Part shown: positions 8,641 through 16,262 of the stretch, piece after piece
Layout: each line of letters starts with the position of its first letter
How positions within the stretch are numbered: position 1 is the stretch's first letter
Source: JBPYFK01 sp051984675
GTDB taxonomy: Bacteria > Actinomycetota > Actinomycetes > Mycobacteriales > Pseudonocardiaceae
Assembly (NCBI GenBank): GCA_051984675.1
Contig: JBPYFK010000139.1
Location: forward strand, 1-64,000
Length of the DNA: 64,000 bases
Direction of reading: 5' to 3'
Notes under the pieces: model-generated
The model's database searches: none
What the model was told of the DNA's origin: nothing
What the model saw: only the letters and a program-made list of their open reading frames with translations
Translations under genes and position numbers: made by a program

Positions 8641-8720
8641 GGATTACTGGCCCAAGGGATTACTGGCCCAAGGGATTACTGGCTCAACGGACTACTGGCT
8701 CAACGGACTACTGGGTCAGG
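8641..8720. repeat. 16-bp tandem repeat, five units
   Basis: Five head-to-tail 16-bp units run from 8641: units 1-2 are ggattactggcccaag, unit 3 is ggattactggctcaac, unit 4 is ggactactggctcaac and unit 5 is ggactactgggtcagg. Unit 5 contains the last codons and stop codon (8708-8710) of the minus-strand protease gene. The array therefore appears to have grown outward from the gene's 3' end into the 82-bp gap before thiE. There are no spacers, so it is not a CRISPR array. Confidence 0.95.
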
Positions 8721-9853
8721 AGTGTCAGGCCGTAAGCCTGCAGGATCGGGTTGACCGGCTGGAAGTAGGTCGTTCCACCCGACGTGCAGTCGCCGGAGCC
8801 ACCCGAGGTGACCCCCTGGGCCTGGGTGTCCGACAGGAACGGGCCACCGGAGTCACCGGGTTCGGCGCAGACGTTGGTGCGGGTCAGCCCGTTGACGACG
8901 CCCTGCTGGTAGTTGACCGTCTGGTTCTTGGCCTGGATCGTGCCGCAGTGCCAACCCGTGGTGGAACCGGAGCGGCAGACCGAGGTGCCCTCGGCGGCTT
9001 CCTGCGAGCCGGCGACCGTCACGTTCGTCCCGTCGTACTTGTTCACCAACGGGCGCGGGGTCTCCGACGGCGCCGTCTGGACGTAGGAGTAGTCGTTGCC
9101 CGGGAACGACGAGTCCGCGAACGTGCCGTCCGGCTGGGTCGTGGTGTCACCCTTGTTGCCGCAGTGGCCGGAGCTGACGAACCCGCCGTTGACGGCGAAA
9201 CCGATCGAGCAGCGCGCGGTGTTGTTGATGTTGTAGCCGTTGCCGCCGATGACGTCGGCGAGCACGTGCGGAGCTTCCGCGGACTCCACGACCCGCACCG
9301 CCGCCTGGTTCACCCCGGCCGAGCCCACGAAGCTCCTGGCCCTGTCGAGCGAGCCACGGGCTGCCGTCACCACGACCGAGTTGCTGGCGGAGTCGACGTA
9401 CCAGCCGCTGACTCCCTGGCTCTTGCCGCTGCCGGCGCGGCTGAGGCCGCTGGCCACCGCGCCCAGGTCAGCCGAGCTGAACCGCACCTGCCTGGGAACC
9501 GCACCGGCGGCGCTGACCTGCGGGAACAGGGCGAGGTTGGTGACGCCGACCACGAGCTTGCCCTGCGCGGCGTCGAAGAACGAGCCGCCGTAGGCCGCGC
9601 CGAGAGCGGTGCGTAACAGCTGGTCCGCGCGGTCAGCGACGGCCTCCTGACCGAGCCGCTGCTGGGCCTGCTCGGCGGTGAGGCCAAGGTCGCGCTCCAT
9701 GGCGTCCAGCGGGTTCGCCGCGCTGTCGGTGAGGTTGACCGGGCTGGCTTGTGTGGCCTGGGGGGTAGAGGTTGCCGGAGTGGCGAGGGCGGCAACGACA
9801 CCTGTCGCCAGTACCACGGCCCCGGTAAGGCGAGCCGTGAGTCTGCGCTTCAT
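8708..9853 (-). CDS. Secreted S1 serine protease, streptogrisin/alpha-lytic type
   Basis: 381-aa preproprotein. Residues 1-30 form a signal peptide (RR, hydrophobic core, ATPAT). Residues ~40-198 form an alpha-lytic-type pro-region (AMERDLGLTAEQAQQRLGQE; GWYVDSASNSVVVTAARG). The mature enzyme probably starts near ADVIGGNGYNI (199). Catalytic triad by motif: His230 in SSGHCG, Asp254 in GNDYSYV, Ser335 in GDSGGP. Paired cysteines (C215/C231, C293/C303, C329/C356) suggest the usual three disulfides. The 3' end is embedded in the 16-bp tandem array. Monocistronic. Confidence 0.95.
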   Translation of the reverse strand: MKRRLTARLTGAVVLATGVVAALATPATSTPQATQASPVNLTDSAANPLDAMERDLGLTAEQAQQRLGQEAVADRADQLLRTALGAAYGGSFFDAAQGKLVVGVTNLALFPQVSAAGAVPRQVRFSSADLGAVASGLSRAGSGKSQGVSGWYVDSASNSVVVTAARGSLDRARSFVGSAGVNQAAVRVVESAEAPHVLADVIGGNGYNINNTARCSIGFAVNGGFVSSGHCGNKGDTTTQPDGTFADSSFPGNDYSYVQTAPSETPRPLVNKYDGTNVTVAGSQEAAEGTSVCRSGSTTGWHCGTIQAKNQTVNYQQGVVNGLTRTNVCAEPGDSGGPFLSDTQAQGVTSGGSGDCTSGGTTYFQPVNPILQAYGLTLLTQ

Positions 9854-10068
9854 GGGTTGTCTCCTCTGTGTCGAGATCGGAGTTCCGACCTCAGTACGAG
9901 GGAGTATTACCCGACTTTTGGATACGCGCAGCCATCATTCGATGTATTTAACAGTCAACGATCACCGACCAGTGAATGATCATCTCGCACAAATTGGTGA
10001 ATCGGATACACACAGTGTTTGCCTTTTTGCGATCCGTACCGGAATTCGCCTTACCGACCGTTCCCCGC

Positions 10069-11055
10069 TCACGGAATCAGACTCACGCTGGTACCCCCGG
10101 TCGACTGCGGCGACTGGCCGCTGGTCGACGAGGAAGTTGGTGTGTCGCTCGTCACAGAAGGCTGTGTCTGGCTCGTCGGAGCAACGGAGGTCGACGGGAC
10201 CGAAGACGTCGACGACGGTGCGGGTACGGCGGGTTGCGCTGGCGGCACGGACGGTGTCGGTTGCGTGGACGACGTTCGCGACATGGCGGGAACCTGCGGG
10301 GCAGGGTGCTGTGCTGGCGGCTGCCCGAAGACGCCGCCAACGGTCGTCTGGTGCCCACTGCCGGACAGCGACCTACCGGTGATCCCTTCCCAACCGGTGA
10401 TCACCAGCATGCACAGCACGAACGCGAGAGCGCTGGCCGCGGCGACCACGGGCCAGCGAACACGCGCGCGCCCGACCGGTTGCGCAAGCGCCACCGTCGG
10501 TTCGCCAGCGGCCGCCTCGCCAGCGGCCGCCTCGCCAGCGGCCGGTTCGTCGAGCACCCACTCGCCACCCGGCCACTGCATTCCGGGCAGGCAGGTCCCG
10601 GAAGCCGGGGGGCGGATACGCAGCGTCTTCTCCCGCTCAGGCCCGGCCTGGCTCCGAGCGATCCGGGTGACCCTGGCCAGTTCCACCTTGGCCAGCTCCT
10701 GCGCCTTGTTCTTGGTCTTCTCCAGCGATCGCTGGTACAGCGTGCCGCCGACCGTCATCGTCACGCTGGTCAACGCCGCGCCCACGACCGTGCCCGCCAC
10801 GCCGAGGTACGAGCCCAAGTAGGCGGCGGTTACCGAGCCCAGCGCACTCCCCGCGACCTGGGTGGGCGAGAGTTCCAGTTTCCTGCGGCTGCCGGCCCGA
10901 TCCGTGTCGGCCGGTTCGACCTCCGGCTTCCCCGGGGGCTCGGTGTCCTTCTTCTCGGTCTTCTGGGTCTTCGCGGTGTCCTTCTTCTCGGGTTCCTTCT
11001 TCTCGGGGCCCTGGTTCCCGGGTTCCTTCTCGGGTTCCTTCTTCTCGGCCGGCAT
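10069..11055 (-). CDS. Lys/Glu-rich, Ser/Pro-tailed single-pass membrane protein
   Basis: 328 aa, no recognised family. Residues 1-55 are a Lys/Glu/Pro-rich tail with repeated EKKEPEK/TEKKD units. Residues ~65-105 form a Gly/Ala-rich weakly hydrophobic stretch (GSALGSVTAAYLGSYLGVAG). Residues 185-197 repeat EAAAG, encoded by three 15-bp DNA units. A clear transmembrane helix follows near 207-228 (VVAAASALAFVLCMLVITGW). The last ~90 residues are Ser/Thr/Pro/Gln-rich, as in extracellular linkers. The likely topology is cytoplasmic N-terminus and extracellular tail. Function unknown. Confidence 0.75.
   Translation of the reverse strand: MPAEKKEPEKEPGNQGPEKKEPEKKDTAKTQKTEKKDTEPPGKPEVEPADTDRAGSRRKLELSPTQVAGSALGSVTAAYLGSYLGVAGTVVGAALTSVTMTVGGTLYQRSLEKTKNKAQELAKVELARVTRIARSQAGPEREKTLRIRPPASGTCLPGMQWPGGEWVLDEPAAGEAAAGEAAAGEPTVALAQPVGRARVRWPVVAAASALAFVLCMLVITGWEGITGRSLSGSGHQTTVGGVFGQPPAQHPAPQVPAMSRTSSTQPTPSVPPAQPAVPAPSSTSSVPSTSVAPTSQTQPSVTSDTPTSSSTSGQSPQSTGGTSVSLIP
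10502..10546. repeat. 15-bp in-frame tandem repeat x3
   Basis: tcgccagcggccgcc occurs three times head to tail, the last copy differing at its final base. On the minus strand it encodes the GEAAAGEAAAGE segment just before the membrane helix of the 328-aa protein. Confidence 0.9.
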
Positions 11056-11230
11056 GGTCCCCTTTCTCCGCCCAGATCGACACAGTCACAGCACGCATCC
11101 TCAACCCGCTAACGCTGAATCACAACGGTTTGCTCCCCCAGTTGTCCGGTCGTGAAAACCCCCACGCCGTGTAACATGCTCGGCCTTTTGGGCGATGTGC
11201 GATCCCCTGCCAGAGGGCAATATCGCTGAC

Positions 11231-12178
11231 GTGCGATTGGTGACCGCCGAAGAAATCTCCGCTGCCCGCCAGCTGATCAGTACGCATGTCGTGCGCACCC
11301 CACTCCTGCCGCCCCCGAACCCGGAAAGTCCACTGTGGATCAAGCCGGAGTGCCTGCAGCCGACCGGAGCGTTCAAGGTGCGGGGCGCGCTGTACACCCT
11401 GGCCACCCTCCCGGACGAAACGCGCCGCCGGGGCGTGGTCGCGTACTCCAGCGGTAATCACGCCCGCGCGGTCGCTTACGCGGCGCGCGTGTTCGACGTC
11501 CGGGCGACGGTGGTCGTCCCGCGCACCGCGCCAGCGGCCAAAGTGGATGCCGCGCGTGCGCTCGGCGCGGAGATCGTCGAGGTCGAGGTGGCCGAGCGGG
11601 AAGCGCGGGCGGAACGCCTCGCCCCCGAGCGCGGGGCCACCCTGGTACCGCCGTTCGACTCACCGACCGTCATCGCCGGTCAGGGCACGGTGGGGTGGGA
11701 GATCGCCGAGGACGGCGAGGTGGACGTGGTGCTGGTGCCGGTCAGCGGCGGCGGTCTGATCTCCGGCATCGGCGTGGCGATCAAGACGTTGCGGCCGAAC
11801 GCCTCGGTGATCGGCGTCGAACCGCAGCTGGCGGCGGATGCGCGCGACAGCATCCGCGCGGGCGAGCGCCGGTCGTGGCCGGTGGATCTTCGCACCAGCA
11901 CGGCGGCCGACGGGCTCACCGCCGAACCGTCCGAGCTGACCTTCGCGCACATGCGCGAAGTCGTCGACGACATCGTCACGGTCAGCGAGGACGAGATCGC
12001 TGGCGCGGTCGGATTCCTGGCCCGCGAGTACCGGGTCGTGGCGGAACGCAGCGGAGCCGCCGCGGTCGCCGCGTACCTGCATCACCGCGACGAGCTACCG
12101 CGGGCCGGGGCAGGGCGGACGGTGGCCGTCGTCTCCGGCGGCAACATCGACGCCGCCGACCTCGCGAAACTGCTGTGA
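11231..12178 (+). CDS. PLP-dependent threonine/serine dehydratase-like (serine racemase fold)
   Basis: Fold-type II PLP enzyme, 315 aa from this start. QPTGAFKVRGALYTL carries the Schiff-base lysine, YSSGNHARAVAYAA is the SGNHA substrate loop, and VSGGGLISGIGVAIK is the glycine-rich phosphate-binding loop. There is no C-terminal ACT domain, so it resembles catabolic threonine dehydratase, serine racemase or hydroxyaspartate ammonia-lyase rather than IlvA. The frame opens at 11195; I prefer the GTG at 11231 because agaggg lies upstream and family members begin at the VTAEEI stretch. It ends 5 bp before the convergent DasR-like gene. Confidence 0.88.
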   Translation: MRLVTAEEISAARQLISTHVVRTPLLPPPNPESPLWIKPECLQPTGAFKVRGALYTLATLPDETRRRGVVAYSSGNHARAVAYAARVFDVRATVVVPRTAPAAKVDAARALGAEIVEVEVAEREARAERLAPERGATLVPPFDSPTVIAGQGTVGWEIAEDGEVDVVLVPVSGGGLISGIGVAIKTLRPNASVIGVEPQLAADARDSIRAGERRSWPVDLRTSTAADGLTAEPSELTFAHMREVVDDIVTVSEDEIAGAVGFLAREYRVVAERSGAAAVAAYLHHRDELPRAGAGRTVAVVSGGNIDAADLAKLL

Positions 12179-12183
12179 GGGGC

Positions 12184-12939
12184 TCACGCGGGCGGGTCGA
12201 GGCGCGCCACGAACTTGTACCGGTCGCCCCGGTACAGCGAGCGCACCCACTCCACCGGGTTGCCGTCGCTGTCGAACGAGTGCCGGGACAGCAGCAGCAT
12301 CGGCAGGCCGACATCCGCACCGAGCAACTCGGCCTCTTCCGGGCTGGCCAGCGCCGTCTCGATGGTCTGCTCGGCGTAGCCGAGCTGGACTCCGAAGTGC
12401 TCCCGCAGGAGCTGATACAGCGAGCCGCCGGCCTCCAGGTGCTCGGTCAACCCGCGGAACCGGCTCAGCGGTAGGTGCGTCGTCTCGATCGCCATCGGTT
12501 CGGCGTCGGCCAGCCGCAGCCTGCGCAGCCGCAGCACGGCAGCGCCGGAGCGGGTGCTCAGCAGGGTCGCGAGTTCTGGATCGGCCGACTGCTCCAGGAC
12601 TTCCAGCATCCGCGACGCCGGTTGCCGCCCGTGCGCCCGCATGTCGTCGGTGTAGCTGGTCAACCGCAGCCGCTGGGCGACCTTCGGTTCCGCGGCGAAC
12701 GTGCCCTTGCCCTGCACCCGCAGGAGCCGCCCCTCGACGGTCAGCTCAGCCAGCGCCTGCCGCACGGTCGTCCGGGAGACGTCGAAGTCCGACGCGAGCG
12801 CGCGTTCGGTGGGGATCGGGGAGCCCGGCGGCAGGGCGCGGAGCATGTCGAGCAGGTGCTGCTTCAACCCCCAGTACTTGGGCTCGCGCTGGCCCCGGAC
12901 TAGTGGTTCCGGCCCGCCGATCTCGGACTCTTCGAGCAT
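12184..12939 (-). CDS. GntR/HutC-family regulator, DasR-like
   Basis: 251 aa: N-terminal winged helix (residues ~25-90; LPPGSPIPTERALASDFDVS, TTVRQALAELTVEGRLLRVQ, GKGTFAAEP) followed by a UTRA ligand domain (RLTSYTDDMRAHGRQPASR; PMAIETTHLPLSRF; LYQLLREHFGVQLGYAEQTI). The order and motifs match DasR/NagR, global regulators of chitin and N-acetylglucosamine use whose effectors are GlcN-6-P/GlcNAc-6-P. It is divergent from a SIS-domain enzyme, with a near-consensus dre site between them, which supports a DasR role. The paralogues DasR and DevA-like regulators cannot be told apart by eye. Confidence 0.9.
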   Translation of the reverse strand: MLEESEIGGPEPLVRGQREPKYWGLKQHLLDMLRALPPGSPIPTERALASDFDVSRTTVRQALAELTVEGRLLRVQGKGTFAAEPKVAQRLRLTSYTDDMRAHGRQPASRMLEVLEQSADPELATLLSTRSGAAVLRLRRLRLADAEPMAIETTHLPLSRFRGLTEHLEAGGSLYQLLREHFGVQLGYAEQTIETALASPEEAELLGADVGLPMLLLSRHSFDSDGNPVEWVRSLYRGDRYKFVARLDPPA

Positions 12940-13082
12940 GTCTCCTCCGTACGTCGCAGGGCGGCCCGGCTGCCATTCGACCCATCATGCCCGGCTGAAC
13001 CGGGCGATCAGAGTTCTGGCGAATATCGGTTACGCCGAGTATCGGTATCCGAGGCGAGTGATGATAGATGATCGCCGGTACG

Positions 13083-13097
13083 ATTGGTCTAGACCTT
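13083..13097. promoter_or_regulatory. dre-like operator for the DasR-type regulator
   Basis: The sequence attggtctagacctt contains the perfect palindrome ggtctagacc (13086-13095), the core of the published DasR element ACTGGTCTAGACCACT. It lies between the divergent regulator (start 12939) and SIS gene, 20 bp upstream of the preferred SIS start, and would overlap its promoter. Confidence 0.8.
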
Positions 13098-13116
13098 GAT
13101 CACATCGGGGGTCACG

Positions 13117-14178
13117 TTGAGCGAAGAAGAGGCCACGGGCACCAGCGCCGCCGGCCGGCACATGCGGGCGGAAATCGCCGAACAGCCGGAGATTTTCGCG
13201 CGCCTGCTCGCGAACCGGCGGATGGTCGAGGAAGTCGCCGAGCAGATCAGACGCCACCAACCGCGATTCGCGCTGCTGGCCGCGCGAGGTTCCAGCGATC
13301 ATGCCGCGCTGTACGCGAAGTACCTGATCGAGGTGTTGCTCGAACTTCCCGCCGGCCTGGTGTCACCGTCCACCACCACGCTGTACGGCGCGCGGCCCGA
13401 TCTCAGCGACGTGCTGCTGCTGTCGATCAGCCAGAGCGGCGGCTCCCCGGACCTGGTCGAGGTGACCGAGACGGCGCGAAGGCTCGGGGCCACCACCGTC
13501 GCGATCACCAACGTCGAGGAATCACCGCTGAACTCGGCCGCCGAGCTGCCGGTCCACGTCCACGCGGGCAGCGAGTGGGCCGTGGCCGCCACCAAGACCT
13601 ACACCGCCACCCTGCTCACGCTGTATCTGTTGGTCGACGCGGTGCGAGGTGGCCCGGGCGACGCGGCCAACGCCGTTCCAGAGCTGGCGGACGTCGCGCT
13701 GGAAAGCTCCGCGGACGCGGTCACCGGCGCCGTCGAGCGCTACCGGTCCACCGAACGGATGGTCACCACCGGGCGCGGCTACTCCGCCGCCAGTGCGGCC
13801 GAGGCCGCGCTCAAACTCGCGGAAACCTGCTACCTTGCTGCCCGCTCCTACAGCGGCGCGGATCTCCTGCACGGCCCGATCGCCGCTCTCGACCCCGAAA
13901 CCGCCGTGCTGGCGTTCTGCGGAGCGGGCAAGGGCGGGGCGGCCATGCGCGAAGCGTTCGAGGCGGTGCGGGAGCGGGGAGCGGACATCTGCGCGATCGG
14001 CTCGGCAGCGCAGTCGGTGCATGCCGCGCACCACATCTCCGTGCCGGAATGCGCCGAGGAACTCGGGCCGGTGCTGGAGGTACTCCCGGTCCAGCGGCTG
14101 GCGCTCGAACTCGCACTGGCCCGCCACGAGAACCCGGACCATCCGCGCGGACTGCACAAGGTCACCCGGACCAGGTGA
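13117..14178 (+). CDS. Double-SIS-domain sugar-phosphate deaminase/isomerase (GlmS isomerase-like)
   Basis: 353 aa with two SIS domains. SIS1 has LLAARGSSDHAALYAKYLIE and LLSISQSGGSPDLVEVTETA, and SIS2 has MVTTGRGYSAASAAEAALKL. ARSYSGADLLHGP resembles the E-x-x-HGP segment of GlmS and AgaS, and the C-terminus GLHKVTRTR resembles the GLxKVTxT tail of GlmS-like isomerases. There is no glutaminase domain, so a glucosamine-6-P deaminase/isomerase role is more likely than amidotransferase. I prefer the TTG at 13117, 5 nt after ggggg; a TTG at 13096 is the alternative. The upstream dre-like site indicates GlcNAc-responsive control. Confidence 0.87.
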   Translation: MSEEEATGTSAAGRHMRAEIAEQPEIFARLLANRRMVEEVAEQIRRHQPRFALLAARGSSDHAALYAKYLIEVLLELPAGLVSPSTTTLYGARPDLSDVLLLSISQSGGSPDLVEVTETARRLGATTVAITNVEESPLNSAAELPVHVHAGSEWAVAATKTYTATLLTLYLLVDAVRGGPGDAANAVPELADVALESSADAVTGAVERYRSTERMVTTGRGYSAASAAEAALKLAETCYLAARSYSGADLLHGPIAALDPETAVLAFCGAGKGGAAMREAFEAVRERGADICAIGSAAQSVHAAHHISVPECAEELGPVLEVLPVQRLALELALARHENPDHPRGLHKVTRTR

Positions 14179-14189
14179 TTCCCACGACC

Positions 14190-14245
14190 GCCCAGAACGA
14201 GGCGCCCAGAACGAGGCGCCCAGAACGAGGCGCCCGGAACGAGGC
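14190..14245. repeat. 14-bp tandem repeat x4 downstream of the SIS gene
   Basis: gcccagaacgaggc is repeated four times head to tail (the fourth has cccgg for cccag), starting 11 bp after the SIS stop. A partial fifth unit (gcccaga) follows at 14246. It lies in the gap between two genes and precedes a strong hairpin. Confidence 0.93.
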
Positions 14246-14285
14246 GCCCAGATCCTTCGGCTCCAGAACCATCAGCCCAGAATGG

Positions 14286-14319
14286 GCCCGTCTCACCGAG
14301 GGGGCGGGGTGAGACGGGC
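14286..14319. terminator. Perfect 12-bp hairpin, terminator-like
   Basis: gcccgtctcacc (14286-14297) and ggtgagacgggc (14308-14319) form a perfect 12-bp stem with a 10-nt loop, 107 bp after the SIS stop. There is no T tract, as is common in actinobacteria. It probably ends the SIS transcript before the kinase gene. Confidence 0.6.
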
Positions 14320-14474
14320 ACCGCCAGATTACGCCGAACGGAGCAGCGGGCAAACACGGCCCCGGGGTAAGCACAACCGCCCTGGGCAGCGGCTACGGAC
14401 CGGCCCTCGATGTCCACTTCGGACATGGCGCCGGAGAGGCGCGTGGTCGCGGTCCGTCAGGTAGAAACGGCTTC

Positions 14475-15506
14475 ATGAGTGCTGCGGTTCCGGTGGTCCT
14501 CGGCCTGGATATCGGTGGGACGCGCAGTCGCGCGCTGGTCGCGGATCTCACCGGGAGGTGTCTCGGCGTGGGCGAGGCGGGTGGCGGCAACCCGAACTCG
14601 CACCCGCCCGCCGAAGCGGTCGAGCAGGTCGCTACGGCTGCCCGAGCGGCGCTGTCCGGGTTCGACCCGGCCGGCGTGCACACCGCCGTGCTCGGCATGG
14701 CCGGGATCAGCAAGCTCGCCGACCCGTCGGTGGCCGACCTGCTCGGCCGGGCGTGGACGTCGATCGGGCTGACCTGCCCGGTGCGGAAGGTCGGGGACGC
14801 CGAAGTGGCCTTCGCCGCCGGCACCGCCAGCCCCTCCGGGACGGTGCTGATCGCCGGCACCGGAGCGGTCGGGGCGCGGATCGACCGGCACCAGGTGACC
14901 GCGACCGCCGACGGCTATGGCTGGCTGCTCGGTGACGAGGGCTCGGCGTTCTGGCTGGGACGCGAAGCGGTCCGCGCGGCCCTCCGTGCCCTGGACCGTC
15001 ACGGCCGCCCTGGCGACGGACTTGCCGCGGCCGTGCTGTCCGAGCTGCTGACTCCCGTCGATCAGGACACCCCGGCTCGGGTACTTCGCGCGCGGATGAT
15101 CGCTGCGGTCAACAGCGCGCCGCCGGTGCTCCTGTCCCGGTTGGCACCGCTGGTCACCACGGCCGCCCGCAACGGTGACGAAGCCGGGCTCGACATCGTG
15201 CACCGCGCGGCGCTCCTGCTCACCGACACCGCTCAAGCCACCAGATCACCCGAGGAGGCCACGCCGGTGGTGCTCGCCGGCAGTCTCGTCCCCGCGGACA
15301 ACCCCGTTGGCGCGGCTTTGCGCTACGAACTCGGGGCGCGCGGCATCGGCCCGGTGCGGACCGCGGGTCCGGGAGCAGCCGGCGCCGCGTGGTTGGCAGT
15401 CGTCGATCTCCTTGGCGACCGCGACCTCCTGGGCGAAGACCAGGATGCGGACGACGAGCTGCACGCTCGCCTGCTCACCGCCGCCGGTACGTCGACCAGC
15501 TCGTAG
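14475..15506 (+). CDS. N-acetylglucosamine kinase-like (BadF/BadG family)
   Basis: 343-aa ASKHA-fold kinase. LGLDIGGTRSRALVADLTG is the phosphate-1 ATP motif, ISKLADPSVADLL follows the sugar-binding region, VLIAGTGAVGARI is phosphate-2, and GDEGSAFWLGREAVRAALRA is the GDEGSxxW signature of eukaryote-type GlcNAc kinases and BadF/BadG proteins. TPVVLAGSLVPADNPVG is the adenosine motif. Placed with the DasR-like regulator and SIS enzyme it would supply GlcNAc-6-P (or GlcN-6-P), the regulator's expected ligand. ATG at 14475; the gene ends 6 bp before the convergent EspG gene. Confidence 0.88.
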   Translation: MSAAVPVVLGLDIGGTRSRALVADLTGRCLGVGEAGGGNPNSHPPAEAVEQVATAARAALSGFDPAGVHTAVLGMAGISKLADPSVADLLGRAWTSIGLTCPVRKVGDAEVAFAAGTASPSGTVLIAGTGAVGARIDRHQVTATADGYGWLLGDEGSAFWLGREAVRAALRALDRHGRPGDGLAAAVLSELLTPVDQDTPARVLRARMIAAVNSAPPVLLSRLAPLVTTAARNGDEAGLDIVHRAALLLTDTAQATRSPEEATPVVLAGSLVPADNPVGAALRYELGARGIGPVRTAGPGAAGAAWLAVVDLLGDRDLLGEDQDADDELHARLLTAAGTSTSS

Positions 15507-15512
15507 TGCGGC

Positions 15513-16262
15513 TCACCCGGGACGCACCCGGGCAAGCAGCTCGCTGATACGCACGGCGATCTGCTCCTTGCCGGCCGGCGCGTAGGTGATCACTTCGTAG
15601 CCGTCCGGGCTGCGCTCACCAAGCACGGTGTAGCGCCCCCGGTCGGTGTCCAGCCATCCCAGCGCGGGCAGCCTGGCACGCCTGCCCCGCCGGTCCGTGC
15701 TGGTGATCACGTAGTGGCCCACGCCGAACTTCGGCCGAGCCGTGATCGCCTCCGCCGCACGGATCTGCTCGTCCGGCTCACCCGCGGGCTGGCCACGGCC
15801 GTACCGGCCGTCTCGGGTCCGCGGGATCGACACCGGAAGCCCCGCTCCGGGGGGCGCGTCCGGCAGCAGGTCGACGCACACCCCAGGAAGATCGTCCGGG
15901 GACATGAAGGTCATCCGCAGGCTCTGGCCCTCCAGCACCCCGACGACACCGACCTCACCCGTAGCCACGACGCGCGCCGCCAGCTGGCTACCCGAACGCA
16001 CATCCAGCAAGCCGGCGGCCGACACCGACACTTCCGAGCCGCACAGCAGGTAGAGCGCGTCCTCCACCTCCGGTTCGGGACGGCCCGCGGAAGCGAGTCC
16101 AAACCTCTCCATGTCGGCCCGGACCTGGTGGGCGATCCGCGCCCGCTCCTCCGGCGTTTCGCCGAAGTGCGGGATGTCGAACGGATACTGCCGCACGTCG
16201 AGCTTGAGCTGCTCGGACAGGACGTCGACGGCTGCCAGCGGCAGCGTGATCGTGCTGACCAT
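15513..16262 (-). CDS. ESX secretion-associated protein EspG
   Basis: 249 aa with EspG-family hallmarks: an N-terminal strand-rich segment (ITLPLAAVDVLSEQLKLDV, YPFDIPHFGETPEER), ALYLLCGSEVSVSAAGLLD, and the C-terminal ARPKFGVGHYVITSTDRRGR...LPALGWLDTDRGRYTVL. EspG proteins are cytosolic chaperones that bind PE-PPE-type substrates and deliver them to type VII secretion. The ATG at 16262 overlaps the stop of the preceding gene (ATGA), so the pair is translationally coupled. No ESX core component (EccC, EccD, MycP) lies in this window, so it is an orphan EspG pair. Confidence 0.88.
   Translation of the reverse strand: MVSTITLPLAAVDVLSEQLKLDVRQYPFDIPHFGETPEERARIAHQVRADMERFGLASAGRPEPEVEDALYLLCGSEVSVSAAGLLDVRSGSQLAARVVATGEVGVVGVLEGQSLRMTFMSPDDLPGVCVDLLPDAPPGAGLPVSIPRTRDGRYGRGQPAGEPDEQIRAAEAITARPKFGVGHYVITSTDRRGRRARLPALGWLDTDRGRYTVLGERSPDGYEVITYAPAGKEQIAVRISELLARVRPG

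Noticed and set aside
8641..8720. CRISPR array
   Set aside because: Direct 16-bp units without spacers and no cas genes.
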